Assembly (NCBI RefSeq): GCF_010723575.1
Contig: NZ_BLKZ01000002.1
Location: 434,001-498,000, forward strand
DNA length: 64,000 nt
Direction of reading: 5' to 3'
DNA from: Mycobacterium bourgelatii
GTDB lineage: Bacteria; Actinomycetota; Actinomycetes; Mycobacteriales; Mycobacteriaceae
Shown here: positions 51,606 to 59,800 of the stretch, piece after piece
Layout of the letters: the number at the start of each line of letters is the position of its first letter
Numbering within the stretch: the first letter of the stretch is position 1
Notes under the pieces: generated by a model
Database searches by the model: none
What the model was told of the DNA's origin: nothing
What the model saw: only the letters and a program-made list of their open reading frames with translations
Program-made: the position numbers and the translations under genes

Positions 51606-51901
51606 AGAACTTGGGTTTTGCGGCGCTGGCAGCGGTAGCGCTGATGTTCTCGCCGCCAGCGTCGGCCGACCCCTCGATAGTGGAGCAAGACACCGTCCAA
51701 CAAGTCTTGATCGGCGCACCGGACGCGCCGGTGAAGGTGCTCTTCGGCCGCCATGCCGCGATTTATCTGCTGGACCGGGATGATTCGAATTTCTCCACGT
51801 GGCTAGCCATCCTGCAGAATGCGCGCGATCGGGGCACCCAGGTTCGATTTGCCTACGACGTGTACGGACCGCGCCTTACTCTGATAGAGCCTGCGCCGTA
51901 A
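51602..51901 (+). CDS. Small secreted protein coupled to fadE35
   Basis: 99 residues, starting with GTG at 51602 within the fadE35 stop (GTGA), so probably co-translated. Signal peptide KNLGFAALAAVALMFSPPAS cut near SADPS. The mature part has VLIGAPDAPVKVLFGRHAAI and no cysteines or catalytic motif that I recognise. Confidence 0.65.
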   Translation: MKNLGFAALAAVALMFSPPASADPSIVEQDTVQQVLIGAPDAPVKVLFGRHAAIYLLDRDDSNFSTWLAILQNARDRGTQVRFAYDVYGPRLTLIEPAP

Positions 51902-51945
51902 CAGTCCTCGATCAAGCCTTCGCGTCGAGCGCACGCGGCGCATAA

Positions 51946-51962
51946 TCCGCGTGTCACGCGGA
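51946..51962. promoter_or_regulatory. Perfect palindrome in the 368-bp gap before two PPE genes
   Basis: TCCGCGTGTCACGCGGA has 7-bp arms around 3 nt, the shape of a TetR- or MarR-type operator. The rest of 51902-52269 holds no ORF I trust and only an AT-rich stretch near 52022-52050; the PPE start at 52270 is preceded by GGAGGACGTC. Confidence 0.35.
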
Positions 51963-52269
51963 ATCTCCAACCGGGACAGGCGCTTTCGCGTAGACCCGGA
52001 CACGAGGAGCTGCCGCGTCGGATTTTAACTCGTCGTGCTTTTAATTGCGTGGCGCCTCCGCCGGAAAGGCGGCCACCGCGCATTCACATGGAGCTGACGC
52101 CGCCGGGCAGTCACCCAGGTCAGAAAAAGCTGAAATCGCGGCGCCGCGAACTTGCTCTTTGGCCCTGTCAACTGGAACGCAATCAGCGCCTGATTGTTGT
52201 CGCGTCCGCTGCGTGTAGCGGGTGTAGCCGGTACCGTCTACAACCGAACATTTCGGGCCGGAGGACGTC

Positions 52270-53493
52270 ATGGATTTCGGAGCGTTACCGCCGGAGGTCA
52301 ACTCCGGCAGAATTTACGCTGGGCCGGGGTCGGCGCCACTGCTGGCCGCCGCTGCCGCTTGGGATAGCATCGCCGCCGAATTGCATTCCGCAGCAGCGGT
52401 TTACGGTTCCGCGATCGCGCAGCTCACCAGCATCAACTGGCACGGCCCCTCGGCGACGTTGATGGCGGAGGCGGCGGCGCCCTACATTGCGTGGCTCGGC
52501 GGCAGTGCCGCGCAAGCCGAACAGGCGGCGTCGCAATCCAGGGCGGCTGCGGCCGCCTTCGACGCCGTCTTCGCGGCCACCGTCCCACCACCGGAGATCG
52601 CCGCCAACCGGGCCTTGTTGGGGTCGCTGATCGCCACCAACCTGCTGGGCCAGAACACGCCGGCGATAGCGGCCACCGAAGCGCAGTACGCCGAGATGTG
52701 GGCCCAAGACGCCGCCGCGATGTACGCCTACGCCGGGGCGTCGGCCGCCGCGACCCAGCTGAACCCATTCACCTCGCCCCCGGCTACCACCAATGACAGT
52801 GGAGCGGCCGCCGCCGACGCGCAAACGCTGCTGTCCCAACTGATCTCGCAGATTCCCAACGCGGTGCAAAGCCTGGCGTCGACCACCGGCCCGGCCACCG
52901 CGGCGGCCACATCCCCGCTGGCCGAGGTCACGGCGATCGTCAAGACGTTCAACGCCGTGCTGAACAACCTGATCGCCGGGCCGTACACGCCGATCGGTGC
53001 GGCGGGCTTGGTAAGAAGCTGGTGGCAGGTCAGCATCAGTATCCCGGCGCTGGGCACCGGAATCCAGGGCATCGGCCCGCTCCTCAACCCCAAGCCACTC
53101 ACCGGGGCACTGGCCCCACTGCTGCGCAGCGACCTGCTGACCGGCGGCGCGTCCGCGCTGCAGGCAACCGGGTCGGTGGCCGCCGGGTTGGGGCGCGCGA
53201 GTTCGATCGGCTCGCTGTCGGTGCCGGCGAACTGGGCCTCGGCGGTGCCCGCGGTCAGGACGATCGCGTCGCAGCTGCCGGAGACGATGATCGAGGCCGG
53301 TCCCGCGATCACGGCGACCGCCCCGCAAGGCGTGGCCGGGCAGACGGCCCTGTCGAGTCTGGCCGGTCGCGCTGTCGGCAGCAGCACCACTCGTGCGGTC
53401 CTCGGATCTACCGTCCGCGTGCCCGGGGCCGTGGCCGTCGACGACATCGCCACCAGTTCCACCGTCATCGTGATACCGCCGAGCGCGAAATAA
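52270..53493 (+). CDS. PPE family protein, SVP subfamily (first of a tandem pair)
   Basis: 407 residues. PPE domain DFGALPPEVNSGRIYAGPGS, INWHGPSATLMAEAAAP, ending near AYAGASAAATQ; GSLSVPANW in the C-terminal part places it in the SVP group. GGAGGACGTC 5 nt before the ATG is a strong ribosome site. The next PPE gene starts 11 bp after the stop, so they form an operon. No PE gene accompanies them. Confidence 0.92.
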   Translation: MDFGALPPEVNSGRIYAGPGSAPLLAAAAAWDSIAAELHSAAAVYGSAIAQLTSINWHGPSATLMAEAAAPYIAWLGGSAAQAEQAASQSRAAAAAFDAVFAATVPPPEIAANRALLGSLIATNLLGQNTPAIAATEAQYAEMWAQDAAAMYAYAGASAAATQLNPFTSPPATTNDSGAAAADAQTLLSQLISQIPNAVQSLASTTGPATAAATSPLAEVTAIVKTFNAVLNNLIAGPYTPIGAAGLVRSWWQVSISIPALGTGIQGIGPLLNPKPLTGALAPLLRSDLLTGGASALQATGSVAAGLGRASSIGSLSVPANWASAVPAVRTIASQLPETMIEAGPAITATAPQGVAGQTALSSLAGRAVGSSTTRAVLGSTVRVPGAVAVDDIATSSTVIVIPPSAK

Positions 53494-53504
53494 GGTCAGG
53501 AACA

Positions 53505-54857
53505 ATGGTTTTCGTTGATTTCGCGGTCCTTCCGCCCGAGGTGATCTCCACCCAGATCTACGCCGGACCGGGCGCAGAACCGATGCTGGCCGCCGCGGCA
53601 GCCTGGCAGCGCCTGGCCAGCGAGCTGCATTCCACCGCGTACGACTACGGGCTCGTGATCGCGGAGTTGGTCGAGTCGTGGGTGGGTCCGTCGTCGGCGT
53701 CCATGGCGGCCGCCGTCGCGCCGTATGTCACCTGGCTCACGGCCACCGCCGCCCAGGCCGAGCAGACCGCCACCCAGGCCACGGCCGCGGCCGGCGCTTA
53801 CCAGGCCGCGTTCGCCGCCGTCGTGCCGCCCGCCGATGTCGTGGCCAACCGCGTCCAGCTGCAATCGCTGGTCGCGACCAACCTTTTCGGGCAGAACGGC
53901 GCCGCGATCGCCGCCACCGAAGGCGAGTACGGGCAGATGTGGGCGCAAGACGTCGCGGCGATGTTCGCCTACGCGAGCGCGTCCGCAGCCGCCGGGGACC
54001 TGAACCCGTTCACACCGCCGCCGCCCACCACCGACGGCACCGCGGAAGCGGCCCAAGCCACCGCGGCGGCCAGTTCGGTGCTCTCGTGGATCCACCAGAT
54101 AGAGGCCCTGATCAATACGTTCGTCAGCGACTACACGAAGTTCTGGCAGCAACTGATCACGGCCGTCACCGGGAACCCCGACATCGCACCGCTGTGGGAA
54201 GCGCTGTATTCGAGCATCTCCGGCGTCGGCAGCCAGGGCACCTGGACCAACGTCGTCAACAGCACCACCGGCATGGGCATTTCACAGTGGAAGAACTTCT
54301 TCATCTATGCGCCGTGGGCGAAGGAAATCCCGAAGTCGGCGCTGGCCGGCGGTCTGTCGTCCGGGCGGGCGGCCACCGCCTTGGTCAAGCCGGCGTCGGC
54401 GATTGTGGGCGCTGCGCCCACCGTCGGCGGGTTGTCGGTGCCGCCGAGCTGGGCAAGCGCAACCCCCGCGATCAGGCTGGCGTCCAACGGGATCACCAGC
54501 GTGGCGGCCGCGCCGACGGCGGCCGGTCTGCCCGCCGGTGTGCTCGACGAGGCGAACCTGGGCAGCTTCATGGGCGGGGCACTCGGCAGCCCCGCCGCCC
54601 GCGTCATCAACACTCCCACCGGCAAACAGGCCGCCCGCGCGACGGCCACCGAGCGGCGCATCGAGCCGGTCAAGCTCGATCGCATCATTGCGCAGCTGCA
54701 GGAACAGCCCGACAAGGTCCAGCATTGGAGCGTCGATGAGGCCGGCCTCGATGATTTGGTGGCGAAGCTCAGGACGACGCCGGGCGTGCACGCCGTTCAT
54801 GTGCTCGACAGTGAGGAAGCCGCCGCCGGCGCACCCCCGGAATTACAGTCCAAGTAG
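53505..54857 (+). CDS. PPE family protein, SVP subfamily (second of the pair)
   Basis: 450 residues from the ATG at 53505 (GGTCAGGAACA upstream); the open frame extends further left but is out of the PPE domain. Starts VFVDFAVLPPEVISTQIYAG, has ESWVGPSSASMAAA and the SVP motif VGGLSVPPSW. Unlike the first, it ends with a hydrophilic helical tail (RRIEPVKLDRIIAQLQEQPD) and a small alpha/beta-looking segment (GVHAVHVLDSEEA). The two PPE domains are related, so the pair looks like a tandem duplication with diverged tails. Confidence 0.92.
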   Translation: MVFVDFAVLPPEVISTQIYAGPGAEPMLAAAAAWQRLASELHSTAYDYGLVIAELVESWVGPSSASMAAAVAPYVTWLTATAAQAEQTATQATAAAGAYQAAFAAVVPPADVVANRVQLQSLVATNLFGQNGAAIAATEGEYGQMWAQDVAAMFAYASASAAAGDLNPFTPPPPTTDGTAEAAQATAAASSVLSWIHQIEALINTFVSDYTKFWQQLITAVTGNPDIAPLWEALYSSISGVGSQGTWTNVVNSTTGMGISQWKNFFIYAPWAKEIPKSALAGGLSSGRAATALVKPASAIVGAAPTVGGLSVPPSWASATPAIRLASNGITSVAAAPTAAGLPAGVLDEANLGSFMGGALGSPAARVINTPTGKQAARATATERRIEPVKLDRIIAQLQEQPDKVQHWSVDEAGLDDLVAKLRTTPGVHAVHVLDSEEAAAGAPPELQSK

Positions 54858-54872
54858 CACCAGGAGACTTTC

Positions 54873-55208
54873 ATGAAGCTGCTGCCGGCGCTGCTCGTCG
54901 CGGCCATCGGCATAGCCGTCGCCGCACCCGCCTACGCCGAGCCCGGCGCCGACGAGCCACCCACCGATGAACACAACGAAGAGTTCCTCGCCGACCTCAC
55001 TCAGATCGGGATCAGCTTCCAGGATCCGAACCAAGCCATCAACGCCGGTAAAGCGGTGTGCGGCTTCATTTCTCGCGGCGTATCGGGACTTCAGCTACTC
55101 AACGACATTCGGGACAACAACCCCGGGCTAACCCCCGCCGACACCGCTCGGTTCGCGACCATAGCCGCGAAGCATTACTGTCCGCGCGCCATCGCGGCCA
55201 CCGAATAG
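54873..55208 (+). CDS. Secreted DUF732-family protein
   Basis: 111 residues. Signal peptide KLLPALLVAAIGIAVAAPAY with cleavage at AYAEP. The mature part matches the DUF732 pattern: FLADLTQIGISFQDPNQAIN, AGKAVCGFISRGVSG and HYCPRA, with two cysteines that are expected to bond. These small exported proteins are frequent in mycobacteria and of unknown role. It follows the tandem PPE genes by 15 bp (CAGGAGACTTTC ribosome site) and is probably in the same operon. Confidence 0.85.
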   Translation: MKLLPALLVAAIGIAVAAPAYAEPGADEPPTDEHNEEFLADLTQIGISFQDPNQAINAGKAVCGFISRGVSGLQLLNDIRDNNPGLTPADTARFATIAAKHYCPRAIAATE

Positions 55209-55236
55209 GCGCCACTCGCCGCTCCCCCACCCCCCG

Positions 55237-55294
55237 CGAGCAGACGCTAACTTGTACGAAAACCGTTGTTTTCGTACAAGTTTGCGTCTGCTCG
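55237..55294. terminator. Long hairpin between convergent DUF732 and accD4 genes
   Basis: CGAGCAGACGCTAACTTGTA (from 55237) pairs with TACAAGTTTGCGTCTGCTCG (to 55294), with further pairing CGAAAAC/TTTTCG and a small loop. It separates two convergent operons and is a plausible bidirectional terminator. The arm ends match those of the hairpin at 11065. Confidence 0.7.
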
Positions 55295-55302
55295 GCGGAA
55301 AA

Positions 55303-56877
55303 TTAGATCGGGATCAGGCCGTGCTTGCGGCCCACCCGCCACCACAGCTGCTTGTCCCGCAGCAGGTGCAACGACCTGCGCAGCAACAGCCGCGTCTGGT
55401 GCGGTTCGATCACGGCGTCGATGAACCCGCGCTCGGCGGCGGTCCACGGAATCGCCATGTTGAGGTTGTAACCCTCGATGAAGTCCTTCTTGATCTGCTG
55501 CGCCTCGGGCGTCGTCGGGTCCGGGAACCGCTTCATCAGCAACTGCGCCGCGCCCTCGGCGCCGATCACCGCGATCCGCGCGGTCGGCCAGGCGAAGTTG
55601 AAGTCGGCGGTCAGCTGCTTGGAACCCATCACCGCGTAAGCACCGCCGTAGGACTTGCGGATCGTGATCGTCACCTTCGGCACGTCGGCCTCGACCACCG
55701 CGTACAGGAACCGCCCGCCGCGCTTGATGATGCCCTGCTTCTCCTGCTCCGCCCCCGGCAGGAAGCCAGGCGTGTCCACCACGAAGACCAGCGGGATGTT
55801 GAACGCGTCGCAGAACCGGATGAACCGCGCGGCCTTGTCCGAGGCCTCGTTGTCGATCGACCCCGCGAGGTACATGGGCTGGTTGGCGATGACGCCGACG
55901 GGACGCCCATCCACGCGCGCGTAACCGGTGATGATGGCCGGCCCCTGCTGCTCGGCGACCTCGAGGAAATCGCCGTCGTCGAAGATCCGCAGCAGGATCT
56001 CGTGCATGTCATAGCCTGCGTTGTCCGAGTCCGGCACGATCGAGTCGAGTTCGAGGTCCGTCGGCGTGATCTCCGGTTCCAAACCGGGGTTGATGATCGG
56101 CGGGTTGTCGAAGCAGTTGGACGGCAGGAACGACAGGAAGTTCCGCACGTACTCGAAGGCCTCGGCCTCGGAGTTCACCACCTGGTGGATGTTGCCGTAG
56201 CGGGCCTGGGCGTCCGAGCCGCCGAGTTCGTCGAGGCTGACGTCCTCGCCGGTCACCTCTCGGATCACGTCCGGCCCGGTGACAAAGAAGTAGCCCTGGT
56301 CGCGCACCGAGACCAGCAGATCGTCCTGGATCGGCGAATATACCGCTCCCCCAGCGCATTTGCCGAAGATCAGCGAGATCTGCGGCACCTGCCCGGACAG
56401 AATCTCGTGCCGGCGGCCCAGCTCGGCGTACCACGCCAACGAGGTCACCGCGTCCTGGATGCGGGCCCCGCCGGAGTCCTGGATGCCGATGATCGGGCAG
56501 TTGACCATCGCGCACCACTCCATCAGGCGCGCGACCTTGCGGCCGAACATCTCGCCCACCGTGCCCTGGAACACGGTCTGGTCGTGCGAGAACACCCCGA
56601 CCGGGCGGCCGTCGATCAGCGCGTGCCCGGTGACGACGCCGTCGCCGTACAGCGCGTTGGGGTCCCCCGGCGTCTTGCACAGCGCACCGATCTCGAAAAA
56701 GGTGCCGGGGTCGACCAACGCGTGCACGCGGGCACGGGCGCTGGGGATGCCCTTCTTGTCCCGCTTCGCCGCGGCCTTCTCGCCGCCGGGCTCTTTGGCC
56801 AACTCCAGGCGCTCACGCAGCTCGGCCAGTTTCTCCGCGGTCGTGTGAACTACCGGAGTTGCTTCCGTACCCGTCAC
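55303..56877 (-). CDS. accD4: Acyl-CoA carboxylase carboxyltransferase AccD4 (Rv3799c)
   Basis: 524 residues, full length. Crotonase-fold carboxyltransferase: N-domain GIQDSGGARIQDAVTSLAWY, IFGKCAGGAVYSPIQDD, and C-domain FVVDTPGFLPGAEQEKQGII with RKSYGGAYAVMGSKQL. It provides the alpha-carboxylated C24-26 acyl chain (with AccA3 and AccD5) that Pks13 uses as extender. It lies 11 bp after the pks13 stop in the fadD32-pks13-accD4 operon, as in M. tuberculosis. Confidence 0.95.
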   Translation of the reverse strand: MTGTEATPVVHTTAEKLAELRERLELAKEPGGEKAAAKRDKKGIPSARARVHALVDPGTFFEIGALCKTPGDPNALYGDGVVTGHALIDGRPVGVFSHDQTVFQGTVGEMFGRKVARLMEWCAMVNCPIIGIQDSGGARIQDAVTSLAWYAELGRRHEILSGQVPQISLIFGKCAGGAVYSPIQDDLLVSVRDQGYFFVTGPDVIREVTGEDVSLDELGGSDAQARYGNIHQVVNSEAEAFEYVRNFLSFLPSNCFDNPPIINPGLEPEITPTDLELDSIVPDSDNAGYDMHEILLRIFDDGDFLEVAEQQGPAIITGYARVDGRPVGVIANQPMYLAGSIDNEASDKAARFIRFCDAFNIPLVFVVDTPGFLPGAEQEKQGIIKRGGRFLYAVVEADVPKVTITIRKSYGGAYAVMGSKQLTADFNFAWPTARIAVIGAEGAAQLLMKRFPDPTTPEAQQIKKDFIEGYNLNMAIPWTAAERGFIDAVIEPHQTRLLLRRSLHLLRDKQLWWRVGRKHGLIPI

Positions 56878-56888
56878 TGCGTGCCTAC

Positions 56889-59800
56889 CTAACTTGTCCG
56901 GCTCTGGATCTCTTTCAAAGCACGGCTCATGTGTTCGCCAACCTTGGCGATGATCGGCTCGTCGATGGCCTGGATGTGCTCGCCACCGATCGGCACGACC
57001 TCGAGGTCGGAAACGTACTCGCCCCAGCCCCCATCCGGCTTGCGGATGGCGTACCGCGGCTCGAACATGATCGCGTCGTCATGGTAACGATCGGCCATGT
57101 AGAGCGTGACATGCCCGTCGAAAGGCTGGATCTGCGCGGTGTCGATCGCCCGGTTGTCCAGGTACGACGTGCGCTGGTGCTCGATGATGCCGGCCGGGAT
57201 CTGCACCCCGCTCTCCTTGACCGCGTCCAGCACGAACCGGACCTGGCCCTCGTCGTCGAGCTGTTCGAGGTGCTCGTACGGGATCGCCGGAATGGTCACG
57301 TTGAACGTCTTCTCGGCGAACTTGGCGTAGCGGTCCCAGCGCTTGCGGATCTCTTCCTTGGTCTGCGGGATCTCCTCGCCCGCGCGCACCGCGTCGATCA
57401 GGCCCACGAACCGGACGTCCTTGCCCAGTCGCTTCAGGCCGATCGCGCACGCGTAGGCCAGCACCCCGCCCAGTGACCAGCCGACCAGGATGTAGGGGCC
57501 GTCGCCCTGCATCTCGATCAGCTTCGGCACGTAGATCTCGGCGCGCTCTTCGATCGACCCCTCCACCCGTTCGAAGCCGTACATCGGGGTTTCCGGTGGC
57601 AGCCGGTTGAGCAGTGGCTCGTACACCACCGTCGAACCACCGGCCGGATGGAAGACGAACACCGGCGGGGTGGGGTCACCCTCGCGGCGCGGCCGCAGGG
57701 TGCGGACGAACCCGTCCAACACCCCGGCCTCGAGGTAACCGCGCACCTTGTCGGCGAGCTCCTCGATGTTGGCGGACGACAGCACGTCCTCGACCGTGAT
57801 CGGCCCTTCGGCGCGCTCGGACAGCCGGTCGGCCATCTTCTTGGCGGACACCTCGTCCAGCTGCGGCAGCGGGTTGAAGATGCCGCCCGGGGACTTGCCG
57901 GTGACGATCGCCCAGGTGGCGAACGTGACCCGCTCGGCCTGGTCGCGGGGTGGCACGTCGGAGTTCAGCGCCTTGGCGACGGCTTCCTGGCTGAGCGCCG
58001 CCGCGGTGCCCTTGTGGTCGACCGCCTGTCCGTTCCCGGCCGCTGCCGTCCCGTTCCCAGCGGCCCCGGCGGGGCCCGACGGGTCCGTCGGCGGCGGCGG
58101 GATCGGCACGTCAGAAGCGTCCGGAGCAGCCTCCGGCTGAGCGGCACCGCCCTGGGCTTCGCCGTCCGGTTGGGTCTGCGGCTCGGCCTGGGTCTGCGGC
58201 TCGGCCTGCGGATCCGGCGCGGGCGCCAGCACGGTGTTCGGCGTCGCGCCGCTGAGCAGCTCGGCCTGCGCCTTCGCGATCTCCTCGGCCGTCTGCGTCT
58301 TCTGGTACTCGTGCAGCTGCTGGACCTCGTCGCGGTGCTCGATCGCGTACTCGATCAGCTTCTCGACGGCGTAGAGGTTGGCGTCACGCACCGCCGTCAA
58401 CTGGATCGGCGGCAGGTCGAAGTCGTACTCGACCCGGTTCTTGATGCGCACCGCCATCAGCGAGTCCAGACCGAGCTCGATCAGCGGCACCTCCCACGGC
58501 AGGTCCTCGGGCTCGTAACCCATGGCCGCCCCCACGATCGTGCCCAACCGCTCGGCGATCGTCTCGCCGGATTCCGGCGACCACTTGGTGAAACCGGCCG
58601 GCATGTAGCGCGTGGTCAGGCTGTCGCTCAGGGTCTGCGCGTCGTCGTCCTCGGTGCCAGCCCCGATGGCCGCAACCTCACCACCGGGCTCCGCCGCCGA
58701 CACCGCAACCGCGGTACCCGCGCCGACCGCCGCCGGCAGCACCGCCTCGGTCCCGCCGCGGCTCACCAGCGCGTCGTACACCAGCGTGAACGACTCGTCG
58801 ATGCGAGCGTGTACCTGAACGGATGCGCCTCCGGGGTGCCGCGTCAACGTTGTCACCAACCGCGCGCCCAGGCCGGGCACCGCTCGCTGCTCGGCCGCCG
58901 TGATGACGGCGTCCGGAAGCACCGTGGTCGCGGCGGATCTCACCAGCGCGGCCAGGTCGGTCTTCTCCCGCGGCGCGTACTCCCACACGTGCCGACCGTC
59001 CGGTAGCGCGACGTGGTTGCCCGGCATCAACACCGCGGTGTCGCCGGTGAAGTGCACGTCGAGCCAGTGCTCCTTGCGCTTGAACCGGGTCGGCGGGATG
59101 TTCGCGTAGTCCTCCGGGCCCTTGGCACGGGTGAACAGGGTGCGCACGTCCAGGTCGTGGCCGTACACGTAGAGCTGGGCCATCGCCGTGATCATCGACT
59201 CGACCTCGTCCTGCTTGCGAGCCAGCGTCGCGATCAGCTGGGCATCGTGCAGCCCAGCGGCAGCGGTGGTCAGGCCGATCTGCATCAGCGCGACCGGGTT
59301 GGGGGCCAGCTCCAGGAAGGTGGTGAAGCCGCTGTCCACGGCGTTGCGGATGCCGTGGGTGAAGTACACCGAGTGCCGCATCCCCTTGATCCAGTACGCG
59401 ACATCGTGGATGGGCTCCGAGCCGGGCTTGATGTAGGTGCCCTCGTGGACGGTCGAGAAGATCCCGACGGTCGGGCTCTTCGGTTTGATGCCCTGCAGCT
59501 CGGCGGAGAACTCACCGAGCAGCGGGTCCATCTGCGAGGTGTGGCCGGCGCCCTTGGTCTGCAGCTTGCGGGCGAACTTGCCCTCGGATTCCGCGCGGGC
59601 GACGATCGCGTCGATCTGGTCCGGCGGGCCGCCGATGACGGTCTGGCTGGGCGCGGCGTAGACACACACCTCGAGGTCGGGGTAGTCGGAGAACACCGTC
59701 TTGAGCTCGTCAGCGGAGTACTCGACGATCGCCATGAACCGGATGTACTCGCCGAACAGCATCGCCTCGCCCTCGCCCATCAGGTGCGAGCGGGAGCAGA

